A stretch of DNA of 50,000 nucleotides from Botryococcus braunii (lineage: Eukaryota > Chlorophyta > Trebouxiophyceae). Positions 12,538 through 25,898 of the stretch are shown here, piece after piece. The stretch lies in NCBI GenBank assembly GCA_002005505.1, contig KV908613.1, forward strand, positions 42,501 to 92,500, written 5' to 3'. The first letter of the stretch is position 1. Every line of letters begins with the position of its first letter. The notes under the pieces are model-generated. The model was not told the origin of the DNA, did no database searches, and saw only the letters and a program-made list of their open reading frames with translations. The position numbers and the translations under genes are program-made.

Positions 12538-14230
12538 CTCAAGCCAATGCCTGTGGCATTTCGCCATTCTTCCCTCAGGGAAGCGGTGGGCTTGAAACGA
12601 CACATTATGCTACTATATTCTCCTGAAACGCTCTTGATATCCTCTCACCCTCCCCCCCCCCCCCCCCAAAAAAAAAAGAGAGAAAAGAAAAGGGGGAGAA
12701 GATAACGGTGTAAGAGCGCAGCTTAAGCCTGATACCAATTACTAAATCGAAAAAAAGCAAAAGCAAAGCAGAAGAGGCACACCTGAAGCGCATGGAAGTG
12801 CTCCCAACCAATAAGCAAAGAGACCATCCAGACTAGCAAAGTGCGAACTGCATCGATAGTAGCTCGGGCTGCGCCACTCAGGCTCTTGGTCACGCTGATG
12901 CCGAAGAAGTTGAAAAATGCAATGGACACAACGCTGCCAATGGTCGATAGCTGCAGCTGAGGAGACGCCATTATCTCCTACGAGTCCCAACAAAAACCCC
13001 CCTTTGTGTGTAAATATTTACATAGGATTAACTGTTCAGGGCTACATGAATACGATTATGTGGTCAGAAAATGCAATGGGCTATGTCTTTAAGTAAGAAT
13101 TTGGGGTCGCACCCGAAGGGCCTGAGGGGCGCTGTCCAGGGGCAAGCCATTGGGCCCTTTCACAACAGACAGGAGGGGAAGGGCGATGCAGCAGATGACC
13201 AGGCCCCAGAAGCCCTCCAGGCCGACGGCCAGCAGGGCGGGGACCCTGTACTTGGCCAGGTACTTCTCCTCCACAATGAACTGCGTGGCCGCCGCCAATT
13301 GGGCCACCACCACCAGCATGTCCCCCAGGGCGGGGTTGCGTGCCGCGTCCGCTCCGCTGGCGCCTCCCTTGGGCCCGCCCGTGCTCTGTACCGCACAGCC
13401 CCCACCCGTGGGACGACCTCGACATGCTTCTTGTCAACAACAGGGTTCAAGTGCAGTTGTATCACACATGCGGGGGCCTATAATGTAATACATCTGACTA
13501 AAGACCCCTTTGAAGATCTTCTGGCATGACTCCTACTCTCCCATTTTTTCTTCTCTAGGCTGAACACCTGAAACGTGGAGGGGCGCTGAAGTGCTAGAGG
13601 AGACGCAGACCTCTTCTGAGTGAGCTCGACGTGGTAGCGCCGCGCCAACTAGCATGCTTTTAATTCCTCAGAAGATGCCCGCCCCTCCCCCCCCCCCCTT
13701 TTTCCTTAACCTGAGAGGCAGTACTGGGCTGGCTTGACCAGGCAACCAGGCCGGTCTTAACCAGGCGACCGCCCCCCAGTAACGATGCCGCCATGCTCTC
13801 GACGATGTTGGCGCTTTCCTCCGCCAAAGACCACAGCCTGTGGTGACCAAAGAGCACCTAGCTTGACAGCCCCATGTGGTCTAGGCCAACCTCCCGCATC
13901 CCACCTGCCCTTGCGCTGCTCCCATCCAGAAGCATCTCGGGCGATGGCCCTGCTCCAGGCTGCACAAGCGCCCAGGAGCAGGGCCGTCGAACCAGATTGC
14001 ATACCGAGTCAGAGGTCCACCCAACAGGGCTGGTCGCATGGAAAAAAGCCTTCCGCACCCCACCTCGCCTTCTCATCATTTATTCAACACTGCGACCTCT
14101 ACTGGCTGTAGCATCCAACACGGCAGCCATGCCTATTCAAACATGTTTTCAATGGACAGCTCAGCCCTTTCAACCCTACGAGCCCTTTCAATCCTCAAAT
14201 GGTTCAAGCCAGTAATGGGGACCCCTCCTC

Positions 14231-14307
<77 letters not shown>

Positions 14308-15282
14308 ACGCGCGCTCTCACCCGTATGCGCATGTTCTCTTCTTGAGGAGGAGTCACGTGGATCCAGGGATGAAGAGGCGTGCGACCTGTAAATATCAGC
14401 AACCGACATTGTTGCCTCTCTACCTTCGGTTGTCACTAGGGACAGTGAACGACAACCAGGACATGCTTACCTCCAACATGAGCAGTTTTCTCTGCAAGCT
14501 TCCATTTGGAAGAAGAGGCAGGCTGGAGGGAGGCGGTGTGGGGATCATGTCTGGATCATAGAGAATACTGCACCCCACCCAGCCTCGTTAGAGTCCAGGC
14601 ACACTTTTCAAAGGGTTGCCCCATTGCTAAAGGCGGTCCATTTCTAATGCAAAAGATTTCTTAGAACGGACCTGAAAAACAAGAACCTACATGCAAACAT
14701 CCACGTAAGTAAAGCATGCCTTGCACTTTGTCAGAAGCCTTGTCCCACACACAAGTCATACCAGGTCTCACACATGTACCGTTGAAATCTGAGAGCTGTA
14801 CGGTCTTGGTCCTCAATAAAACGAACAGACGAGGCGAGGCCAACAGTCGACAAAACTAATCCCAAAAGAAATGAACTTTGATGGAACACAGACGTTGTAC
14901 CATGATGGCCCAAAACTTTGACCTCAAAAACAGGCAGCCCACGGCTAGCAGCAGGTGAGAGGATGTGCAGGTGAAGGCACGTACCTGGAGGCCCCCACCA
15001 ATGCTGCTCCGGCAGTTATGAGCACAATCCCCAGCCAGTGATGCGTGTGCAGCTGCCGTTTGAGGATGATGATTGTTAGGAAGCCCGCAAACACCACCAG
15101 CGTTCCACGCAGCATTTGAAAAGTTGATGCGTACCTGGCGGAATACATCCCCTGTTTGTTATTGAAAGCCTCAACAATCAGTTTGTTTTCAAACACTCAA
15201 CGATGGGTGATGAAGACCATTCGCTGAGAAGGCCCTCTTCCCTTCGATTCCTTTAGAAATAGAGAAGGGGGGGGGGGGGGGA

Positions 15283-15370
<88 letters not shown>

Positions 15371-15468
15371 CAGAGAGAGAGGGGGGGAGAGAGACAGAAA
15401 GGGGGGGGGGAGGCAAGCGTGAGATGACAGAGAGAAATCTGTCTATGTGTGTCATGACTTTCTTACAC

Positions 15469-15534
<66 letters not shown>

Positions 15535-16710
15535 GTGTGCGCGCGCGCGCACATGCTTGTTTCCCTTTCGATTAAGGTTGTTTTGGGGAGGGGCGGGAGA
15601 TGTAGCATGAGGTGAGTCGTAATATCTAGAAGAGGAAGCCCCTTTCCCGCCGTGGGGTGGCGGTTTGGGAGCGGGGGGACAGCCACCAGAAGCATTTTTG
15701 AGGGTTTGGTGCTTAGAAGGAGGGCCTGCCCCGCCTCCTAAGAGGGGGTGGACGGGAGCGTGTGGGGGGGTGTGCGAAGCACATGCTCTGTTGCGTTCGT
15801 ACTCCATGCCGTTTTGGTAACAACTTAATCCTGTGCACATCTCCCTTTCGAAAAGCCCAATATCTAATCCGTTCGTGTTCTTGGTGTAACAGGCATCAGA
15901 TATGGAAGAGAAAAGGGGACAATTCCACATGCATATATGCGCGTGAGCCTTCCATGCACCTAGTTAAGCAAAGGGACTTTCAAGCAGCCAGCCGCTCTTC
16001 TACACAAATATGTGAAGGAAGTCTGTGAACACGTGTACGTGCCAACACCCCTAGTTGTAAAATGTCCAACCTGTAACCTGGCAAAACGAACTTTCCTTTC
16101 CCCTGCCTCTTTAGACGAACCACATCTCAAAAGGATCTCTAGAAAGGGAAAGTGCACTCACGTGTAAAAGAGGCCAATGTTAAGCAAAGTTGTTGCGCCT
16201 GCATCGCAGATTGCTGGAAGGGAAAACGATAAAAACGTCTTCATCATGTGCACCGGAGTCTCGGCATGGAAACTTCCTGCAAGTTCTGAAGGCTTTCCAC
16301 TTCGTCTGTTGGACCAGAAAGATAACAAGAACGGTATCAAACATAAAAATTCTCCAAGAAACATAAAGGCGCTCTGGGCTGCAGGGTGTTGGAAGAAAAC
16401 TTTCTCCCCAGAAGGTGTAAACCCCGTGACAGTAATATCCTGTTAACCCTCCAAAGCGAAGTTATCAGAACAAAGTCATAAATTCTATCTCCACCACTAA
16501 AACACCGGAAAAAAGCAAAGGACTGATCATAGGCAGACACCAGACGCGCGCAGGACGCTCGCGGCTACCCAATCTGTGCCTATATCTTGAACACATCAGA
16601 ATCGTTCAACTATAATCATATAGCAATACCTGAAACTTTGTAGCAATTGTATTCAGACTTCCCGTCAAGAGCATGCCTGCCGCCAGGAAAACGATCCGGG
16701 CAGCTACCAT
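11858..16710 (-). CDS. SLC35F6-like nucleotide-sugar transporter family membrane protein
   Basis: Multi-pass transporter of the drug/metabolite superfamily. SLC35F6 relatives occur in animals and plants; the substrate is not settled. Exons on the minus strand: 16710-16630, 16439-16162, 15134-14985, 14567-14471, 13385-13113, 12977-12783, 11992 onward. All joins keep phase. Conserved stretches in order: GMLLTGSLNTIATKFQ (first helix), FQHPAAQSAFMFLGEFLC, ICDAGATTLLNIGLFYT, YASTFQMLRGTLVVFAG, HHWLGIVLITAGAALVGASS, GDMLVVVAQLAAATQFIVEE, SIAFFNFFGISVTKSLSG, IDAVRTLLVWMVSLLIGWE, and FHALQ-VVGFVVLISGSSLYNE. This order and the FFNFFGISVTK and YNE motifs fit SLC35F6. If exon 7 is last, the stop is TGA at 11858-11860; a better-fitting further exon starts at 10984. 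The acceptor at 13385 is the least certain. Four long introns contain microsatellites. Confidence 0.9.
12354..12538. repeat. Compound (CT)n-(GT)n microsatellite
   Basis: Two CT blocks separated by a C-rich spacer, then TGTC units and (GT)n. Located in intron 6 of the transporter gene. The adjacent 12651-12692 region is a C run followed by an A/G-rich run. Confidence 0.96.
14234..14306. repeat. (GT)n microsatellite
   Basis: About 36 uninterrupted GT units in intron 4 of the transporter gene. Confidence 0.97.
15283..15551. repeat. Paired (CA)n and (GT)n microsatellites in inverted arrangement
   Basis: A (CA)n block at 15283-15368 is followed about 100 bp later by a (GT)n block at 15471-15551, both inside intron 2 of the transporter gene. 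Because CA and GT are reverse complements, the two can pair in a transcript as a long imperfect hairpin. That is inference from sequence only. Confidence 0.95.
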
Positions 16711-16992
16711 TGTGAGAATTACTAACTAAACAGCCCGCCTCTTTCTAAACCATGACTTCAAGACGTCACTAGTGCTACACAAATCTCGGTGCTATCGATG
16801 CGGCAGCAGTAAGACTGTGACACACTCCTGACGGTCCATGCTCACGGAACGCAACTCTATAAGCCGACCACGTCCCGGCCTGCAATCAAGTAGGGTCTTC
16901 AGTACTGCGAGAAATAGAGTCACGTTCTTTTCAATGTGTATTAAGCTGCAGCCCAAAAACTTTGCTTGCGCATTTCGTAACTTCGAAAACTC

Positions 16993-17481
16993 GTGAATGC
17001 AGTTGGAGCCAACACGTGCCTGTTTTGTCTGACACATGCTGTAGGTGACCGGCACCCAGAACCGAGCACGTGCTTCGAGGTACCGAGGCTGGCGGCCTGC
17101 CAAGCCGCCTGGCGGAAGCTGGCCACTGGGCGGATTGAGGCAGCGCTTGTGGCTGCTCGTCCCCCGACACGCCCTTGGACCTTTATGCGATTTAGATTAG
17201 GGTGTCATGACCTTCCTATTGATAGAGGTAGACAACAAGGCATCCCCCGAGACCAGAGGATCTGCACGAGGTGCTCCTTAGAGCTCGTTGCTGATGATCA
17301 TCATCTGTTGTTCACTTGTCCGGCTGTACAACATGTACGGCAGCAATTTATGCATCTCTTTCAACAACGGAGTCGATCTGTACAAACGATTATGTGGCAA
17401 GAAGACCTTCAAGGGGTTGCCAAATTTGTGACTAGAGCACTGGAGAGCTACCTAACTCTCCCAGGTGCTGTGCGACCTTAG
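16993..17481 (+). mobile_element. Non-LTR retrotransposon remnant (3' end of ORF2)
   Basis: An open frame of about 160 residues contains FMRFRLGCHDLPIDRGR, then ICTRC and DDHHLLFTCPAVQHVRQQF. The C-x2-C...H-x4-C cluster near the end of a reverse-transcriptase polyprotein, with the RLG-H-L-RGR pattern before it, is typical of LINE ORF2 C-termini. The polymerase domain itself is absent, so this is a 5'-truncated, inactive copy. The frame ends at TTAG 17478-17481. No poly-A tail or target-site duplication is obvious. Confidence 0.75.
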
Positions 17482-17730
17482 TTGGCTAGATATGTGTCAT
17501 TCATTGTAGTGCCGTCCTCTTCAGCCCTAGTGGCTGGTCTTGGATGTAACCTTCCTTCCTTTGGCGAACTGACAGAGGCGCGGTGGAGCCAACGCATCTG
17601 GGTATGCTCCGCACCCCTAGGGCGGACACATGGAGCCTTGCATCCTCACTGCACTTGAACCCTCTTACGACCTACCATTACAAAGTAAAAATTCTGTTTT
17701 ATATAATACCTACCCCCCCCTCTATCTCCA

Positions 17731-17912
<182 letters not shown>

Positions 17913-17997
17913 CCCCCCCCCTCTCCTCTCTGTAGTATGTGTGTGTGGCAGACGTATCAGTCAGCTCGTCCGTGTGCACGAAGAGGGAGACGTATTT

Positions 17998-18318
17998 TGT
18001 CGACCAGACACTCTTTTTCTAAATAACAAGTTCAATCTCAGTATTGTACTGACCAATAGAACTCCCTGCTGTATCCACGAGCACCCTTAGCTCTCACAGC
18101 ACTTCATCAGGTGTTTTATCGCGTCCCCGCACCACAACGCATCCGCTACTTCCCCGTACACCTCCTTAGTGTACCAGTAGCAACAACTGTAACCGTACAG
18201 TCAATGTGCGAGCTCTTCATCAGTGCTCGTTCACAAAGCAGTCGTTACTGAAATGCAACAAGAACACTGAATGACATATGCAAGCTCCGAGAAGCGGATA
18301 TCAGTATGTCCACATCTA
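17998..18318 (-). other. Duplicate copy A: intron-free-looking version of the 18352-18990 segment
   Basis: About 320 bp matching 18352-18990 in order but lacking three internal blocks (113, 85 and 123 bp) found there. Read on the minus strand, the first two missing blocks begin GT and end AG, and copy A joins exactly where splicing would. The right end (5' on the minus strand) breaks off without a splice signal, as in a 5'-truncated retrocopy. No long ORF is conserved, so the source would be a non-coding or UTR transcript. Confidence 0.55.
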
Positions 18319-18351
18319 GCGACTCATTAATTTAATTAGAAATATTTACCT

Positions 18352-18990
18352 GTCGACCAGACACTCCCTTTCTTAATATTAAGTTCTATCACAGTATCGT
18401 ACTGACCAATAGAACTCCTGCACATCAAACTCGAACCGTCACGGAGTGTCATCAACCTTTGTCAAATATTTCTAATCAATGTTTTAACCCAAGATCATGA
18501 CTGTATGAATAGAACGAGAGTACAACATACCCTGCTGTATCCACGAGCACCCTCAGCTCTCACAGCACTTAACCAGGTGTTTTATCGCGCCCCCACACCA
18601 CAACGCATCCTGCATTCTTCTTAACAGTCAGAATCTTAATCAACAAAGCTAATCAAATAGTCAGCATGAAAGCATCGTGAGCATAAGCACGCACCGCTAC
18701 TTCCCCGTACACATCCTTAGTGTACCAAGTAGCAACAACTGTAACCTTACAGTCAACATGCAAGCTCTTCATATGTTCAATAGATGCTTTCATCAATGAC
18801 CAAGCCATCATCTATGCACAGCATGAAAGCATTTAAACCCTGCGATCGCAGCTTAACGGCTGCAACCGTTACTTTCAGCGGATCGTGTATCTTACCAGTG
18901 TTCGTTCACAAAGCAGTCGTTACTGAAGTGCAACAAGAATGAACGACATATGCAAGCTCGGAGAAGCGGATATGAGTATGTCCACATCTA
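18352..18990 (-). other. Duplicate copy B: apparent exon-intron version of the same segment
   Basis: Minus-strand blocks shared with copy A are interrupted at 18530-18418 (GTATGT...GTGCAG), 18694-18610 (GTGCGT...AATGCAG) and 18895-18773 (GTAAGA..., no AG at the end). Similarity to A stops on the left at GACAG|GTAAAT, itself a good donor. This suggests an unrecognised spliced minus-strand transcript. The identity of its product is unknown; the shared frame ends after only a few codons. Confidence 0.5.
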
Positions 18991-19480
18991 CCGATTGACG
19001 AGCTTGACCATGATCCTGCAATCTAAGCAAGTCGATCGTAACCGCAAAGTAACGGTACACTGCTCACGAGTTGCCCCTCGGCTGTACTTCATAATCACAT
19101 AAAGTGGCTATGACTAACACCCCTTCCATATGCATGTCTTAATGCATCACTGATGTTCCTAATCATCTCTTACGTGTACACCCTCAATAGAGTCTTTAAC
19201 TAGTAGCCAAATTGCGACTGTCCAAGACTTTGTACTTGCGGGGAGATACCTATATGAACATCATTTTATGTTCTTTTCTTACCACCCTTGAAACGCCCGC
19301 ATGCATTTGTACTTGCATTAACCATGAAGTTCACATCATGTGATGTGTCTAAAACCCAGCCATGTAAACATAATGAGCCCCTGCAGGTACCTGCCAGTTG
19401 TATCTACACGTTTGTCAAAACAACGTACGTACTTGTACGTAACTACACTACCCACTGGCTCAGCAGTTTACACAACACTC

Positions 19481-19710
<230 letters not shown>

Positions 19711-20593
19711 AAGGCTCACTCGAGGGATCCCCCCTCCTCTCCTCGCCTTCTGTGAAAGATGTGCTGACATTACCTCTTCCTTCACTTCTGATCTCCGTTT
19801 GTTATGTGCCACTGTACAATGTCTGCACATTTTTGCGGTCATTTTTGACCCTAGTTTATGACACATGGTTTACAGCTAAGATATACTTTCAATCTACAGT
19901 TGTAGGACGAAGTGCCAAGCCGACAGGTGACTCGGGTTCGATGTACTTCCATACCCACTTCACAGAATTGTGAAATCCCACGTGCGGTAATGTACACTTC
20001 TTTCCCTTGCTCATACAGGGACAGGGCCCCGGCCCGGCCGGTTTGTCATCAAGTATTTGCTTGCGAATCCTTTGTTGTTTCCACAATGTTTTGCTCATTG
20101 CCAGACGCGCGCGGTCGTCGACTTCTTTCTGCCCATACATTACACTTACTGAATGTCAACATATTTGCATAACGTGGTGTGTAAGTGCAGGCACACGTGC
20201 ACGCAACTGCACAACCTTCCACTGGGTTGGAAGCACTCTGTAATAGGTGGCAGTCTTGCTGGATAATTACTAGCTCTATGCAAGGTTAATCCCAATACCC
20301 AGTCTTAAGAGAGTCCCCGGTTATGTGGCAATACTGTTAATCATGCATTGCAGTGCCAGAACTTAATATTTTGCAATAGCCAACTCTCCCATATACAATA
20401 AGGTATATATCGGAGATAAGGTATTGTAGGCATTGCTCAGCGGTCCATACATGAAGGAGTTGGCGTTCGGTCAAACTAAGGTTACACTGATATCCTCAGT
20501 ATGCTGCGCACTTATAGATGAGGCTCTTGGTTTAAGGCACGGGGTTCCATACCAACAAACTGAAGAGGAGAACAAGAAGCTAGCTATAGAAGC

Positions 20594-20630
20594 TATAAGT
20601 TCCCCTTTTGGTAAGTGCGGGGAACTTATA
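20594..20630. repeat. Perfect 12-bp inverted repeat
   Basis: Arms TATAAGTTCCCC (20594-20605) and GGGGAACTTATA (20619-20630) flank a 13-nt loop. It could be a small hairpin or the end of a decayed miniature transposon. Confidence 0.85.
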
Positions 20631-20884
20631 ATTGACTGTTAGCTCTATCTGAACCCTTTTTTGCAGCGTACTCAAGCTCCAGTGTCCCATTGTAAAGACC
20701 GGGGGCAGATCTGCTGGTGCGTTCAGTACCGACTTCAACGTCAGTCGACTCCTAATTCTCGATTTCCAAAGATCCCAATACTACAGTAGTGCCCCGATTG
20801 TTGAAAGGGCGACCTTGCCATCAATGAATGAGTGAATAGGCAATGCACCTGTGGTCTGTACTGATGGCTAAAAGGAATCAATTG

Positions 20885-20939
20885 TTGGTATCCATCTAGA
20901 GGGGTGTCTCGAAAGCCACCCCTCTAGAAGGGATACCAA
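20885..20939. repeat. 22-bp near-perfect inverted repeat
   Basis: Arms TTGGTATCC-A-TCTAGAGGGGTG and its near-exact complement ending at 20939 flank a 10-nt loop. They differ by one insertion/mismatch. It is one of three hairpins within 500 bp. Confidence 0.88.
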
Positions 20940-21026
20940 TAAATCAAAAATTTGCATAACCTGTTGCATCCAGGAATCTGCAACTGGGGCCAGGCGCAAC
21001 TCGAGTTGCAGTTCTCCCGACTAGTG

Positions 21027-21076
21027 TACCCACCCTCATCTTACTTCAAGGTTTTGAAGTATAATGCGGGTGGGTA
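21027..21076. repeat. Long imperfect hairpin, miRNA-precursor-like shape
   Basis: Arms of 23 nt with 20 paired positions: TACCCACCC/GGGTGGGTA, CAT/ATG, TACTTCAA/TTGAAGTA, separated by a 1-nt and a 2-nt mismatch, and a 4-nt loop. It is rather short for a plant microRNA precursor; a miniature transposon end is equally possible. Confidence 0.8.
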
Positions 21077-23212
21077 AATTTGTCGGAAGACCCGCAATGT
21101 GGGGCCCATCCAATCTTCTCAGTGCCATGGTCTTGAGCTCCTGCTAGCAATTGAGGCTGTGAGGCCTAAGGGTCAAGCCGCACGCGCATTGGAGTCCACC
21201 TGGCTGCGGACCCAAGACGAGAGTCAACCCGAAAGGGGGACCCCCATGGAGTCGCTCATAATAATGCGAAACGCGAGCCGTCCTACACTAATTTAGGCAG
21301 AGTTTTAGGGTGTCTGTTCTGCACACGGCTCCTCAGACGTTTGGCTCACCCTCAGGTAAGTGCATCAGCATTTTGCTTGACCGTGATACACCTTGGAACC
21401 GGCCACCCTCGTCCAAAAACTTACTTCCAGCCCTTCCGTACCACAGTGTCCGGTTTGCAGCCACAAGCACATTATCTATCCGTGGCACATTGTGCCTGTG
21501 GCTGGCAAGTGCACTTGGACACCATAGTGTAGGCGGCTGCTGATGAATTGTCACCAAGTCAGAAGGACATGCTTCAAGTGCCATACTTGATGAGTTCTGG
21601 GATACTAGACACGACGACAGAATTATTCAGCCCGGCACACATGAATGTAATTATCTTGAAATGCAAGACCCCGAGGTTCAAAGCGGACTGGGCGATTCTG
21701 GATCTCAACAATAACAAAAGAAGTTCCACACGACCTTGAGACCGCTTCCACCTCAACTCCAGGTGTTGATACAACATTATGCCTTCCAACTGTCACCATG
21801 CATACTAATAATTACAAGTTCGACAGGACACGTTGCCAAAAAGCAAACAATCGCAACAGATTACCACCCCGCACATATCCCTCATAGGGCTAGACTAGTA
21901 CAGAAACATGTCTACAACACACAATACCACATGCAAGGAGTTCATCACTGTCCAATCTGTACCAAAACCCCATTCAGCGTCAGTAACACCTCCATCTTAT
22001 AGCAGCGTGAGCTCTTACGCAACACACATGTACATCGGCCATATCTATCCTTGTCACTACAGATTTTTAACTTTCACTCGCATGGACGTGCATTTTACAG
22101 ATGTAAGTACTACCCTGCCACTAGCTACTAAGGCCCCAGGTGCTCAGTTTGCCCCTCCCCTCCAACCCTTCCTTGTTGCTTGGAACCTTTCCTTGGGCAC
22201 ATTGGGAAATGGCACTGTCTGGATGGGGAAAGACCCAAATTCAACTAGTAACCGCATTTAGAATGCCCCAAGGGTGACACAGGTTAAGTCCAGAACAGAC
22301 CAGACACGATGGTGCCTGCAAAACCTTCTAGTAAAGAGAAGCCAACATTCTTGTAGTTATATGTTCATGCTTCTAAGGTGTGTTCCCCAATAGTAATGAT
22401 CTTAACTGTTTAAACACAACAGTGAGCATTTTTCAGTTCCTGGATGGTGTCTACTGCACCATGTGCTCCTGACTGATCCTGACTCTCCGGCCAGACCCAT
22501 AGGGGAAAAAAAAGAAAAGCAAAGAACAGAAGGAAGGAAAAAAAAAAAAAAACCCCCCGGAAAACAAATTTTGGCCAGCGGGGTAACTTCCTCCAACTGT
22601 GAACCTAATGCACAACTTGATAACTGGATTACAGTGTAGACTCTTCACCTGCTCATGATAGCTAAACTCCTCGACCTAAGCAATTTCTGTGTTGCAGGCA
22701 TCACATGATTGCCTTGAAACACAAAGTAGGATTTAAACACACACTGCCATCTTTCATGATAATCCCCATGAGAAGGCATTTGCTAAAATAAGACCGGGAC
22801 GCATGCAGGGCATAGAGGGACTCTACGTCAGCCCTTTGAACAAAGAAGCCGACACAAAACCTAATAAGGACTTAATTTCGAAAAAGAAAAATGTATCAGT
22901 TCCCAGTTCCACGGCGTTTCGCATAACTGTCCTCCAGAGAACCACTTTTAACTGGGTTCAAACTATGACTCGGTGTGGTGGCAAGCTCATACTGCCGATC
23001 AAGTGGATTTTAGCTGCACTTGACTGTTAGCGTGAAAATGGCACCAGGGATGGGAAGCAATCTTCATCCAACACTCTGAATTCATACTGTACGCGATAAA
23101 TCCTGCATCTGCAGCTAACCCTCTGCCATGTCGAGCAGGGCAAAAACTTCATACTGAGCTCCAACGACATTTTGAATGTGCTCCATGGATATTGCGAGCC
23201 CTCACAGACTGC

Positions 23213-24521
23213 TCAAAAAACTTGAGGCAGCAATGCGGTTGCTCCATCCCCAAAGGACCTCAGACCCGCAGGCCGGATCTCTGCTCGGCACATTGGGCAG
23301 GTAGGTTCCCGGGTCAGCCATTCAGTGATGCAGCTGTTGCAGAACATGTGTTTGCAATGCAATTTCACTGGTGTGGTCATTGGATCCTGCATCGCCACAG
23401 CCAAAAAACGCTTGACATATCACACAAAATCGTGTTTGGATCTCTTTGCCCTTCATCTATTTGGAGGTATGATTCTTTAAGCAAATGCAAGCCTGACATG
23501 CAGGTCACCCTCCCTCTGCCCACACCCCCCCCCCCCCCAAAAAAAAAAGGGACCTTAATACCCTTCCCCTCTGTTCAATGCACTTACGCCCCAGCCTCCT
23601 TGTGGCAATACCCCAGCCTAGGCGATGAATGCCAGCGCAAGATATATGACACAAGGAGACCTCAGCAATCGCACAGCCCAGCTCCTACAAAAGACCAACG
23701 GAAATTCTGGCTAACATTATGTGCTGATCCAAAAAATGCGGGATGTGTCCTTGCCTGGCAAATAGTGCAGACATTGCCACCCTCCATTACCTCCTCATTC
23801 GTGGCATACTGACCAAATGCTGCTTCACGCCTCAATACTGCTTTTATTGCAGTCACAACAGTGAAGGCCCTCTCCTTGAGGGTCATCAGCTTCAAGATTA
23901 AGTAAAGTCCTGCAACAAGAACACGACTTTTATAACACAAAGAAGCATAGTTAATTAACATCAAACTTGCCACATAAACAGTCCAGCACTTCAGACAGTA
24001 TCCATTGCATCACATGCAACCTACAAATACCAGAAGGGTATCCCATACCAGCAACTCCCCACGCAGCCAGACGCCACATCTGTCCATTGTTAAAATACTT
24101 CATCCACACAGGAATTGGGAGTAGCGATCTATAAAACAAGAGAGAATGCTCTGTTGCAGTCAAAATTTGACCCCGTCTCCTGAAGGAGTCCTCTGGGAGC
24201 GCTGGATGCAGTGCCACAACAAAGACCTGCGAGAGGACCAACCTTTTATGCAACAACTTTAGAGGACTTCGTCTCTGCTTCCATCTTTACCATTTTTTTC
24301 CTCAATCGAAAGGCCAGCTGTGAGCTTGTATTCAAGTTCAGGCCCCTTACCTTGATAAGGATTCCAGCAAAACGAGCGATGAAATCTACTGTTGTCACAC
24401 GAAAAATGCAGTCCCATACCTGCCCCTTCAACACTACCTTCAGACCCTTTGTGATATAGCAGGTTGGATGCGAACGCGAACTGAGGTTCACCCCGCCCCC
24501 CTTGTCACCCCGCACGCAAAT

Positions 24522-24601
<80 letters not shown>

Positions 24602-25687
24602 GCGCGTGCACGCATGCACACCCTCCCCCCCCCCCCCCACTCACCCACATACACGCAGGCACGCACACACACATGCACACAGTCACATGCAATCACCCAA
24701 ATATCCACAGAGACATGCAATGATGTGCATGCCTCCATATCCACACTAAATATTCTAACTTCCCGCACAAATGCGAGTCACAAAAGCTGTGCTTTTGACA
24801 ATCAAGTGTTTTGCAACATGTAAGGTGAACACCACCGTACGAAAAGAGCAGAAAATGTGTATAAGTCTTACCGAGTTCACATCTTGATATAGCGGCAAAG
24901 GCAGCAAATTCCTCCACAGTTCCTGCCGATGCGTCAAGATTAACCAGAGAGCACAATGACAGACAGTTCCCCCAGCTAGAGCTGCAAGCTGATGTCTCAC
25001 GGTTGACGTCCGACGCTCCTCCTTGACCGCAACAATTTTGCGTATCGTGTCATTCGCATTATAAAGCAGCAGCCCCATTGCAGTGAATAAGAAAATTCCT
25101 GCGTTTACAGCATTTACTGTTCACAACACTGTCGCCCACAGGATACTTGCTGCAAGACACACTTGTGGTTGCAAATGAAGGAGCCAACTGCTACAAATTA
25201 ATGTGACTCAACAGAATACCATTGACAAGTTGATGGGTAGCAAAGGGTCAGATCGTGAGTCACATTAGAACCAGGGCCAAGAAGACTGACGAGGCTGAAG
25301 TGGATACACCATCGTGACAGAATGCTCGCTAATGTAAGGTGCATGCATCTCTTAACTGACACCATCTACCCGGACAAACCAATAAATACAATCTTACCTG
25401 GCACCATCTACCCTGACAAACCAACAAGTACAACAAGGTGCGTTGAGGCTCACCTAAACCATGTTTGTAGATGAAGATCAGCAGCAACAGAAGAAGAAAT
25501 GGAAAGGACTTCTCTACCCAAATCGTCAGTGCCTGCTTAACATACACAACACCCGAGCATGAGTCTTGTACAGAGAGCATGTCATCACAGAGAGGTGGAA
25601 TTCAGCACAAACAACAATTGGCTACAATTGGCAGGCAGGTGGGTGTAGTGTAGGTGTGGGGAGGGGGAAGAGACAGACAGACAGACA

Positions 25688-25754
<67 letters not shown>

Positions 25755-25756
25755 GG

Positions 25757-25795
<39 letters not shown>

Positions 25796-25798
25796 TGC

Positions 25799-25861
<63 letters not shown>

Positions 25862-25865
25862 TATG

Positions 25866-25898
<33 letters not shown>

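Noticed and set aside
19889..20140. 83-codon minus-strand ORF with Cys/Lys-rich centre
   Set aside because: Length and composition are compatible with a retroelement fragment, but no diagnostic motif is visible, so I did not annotate it as coding.
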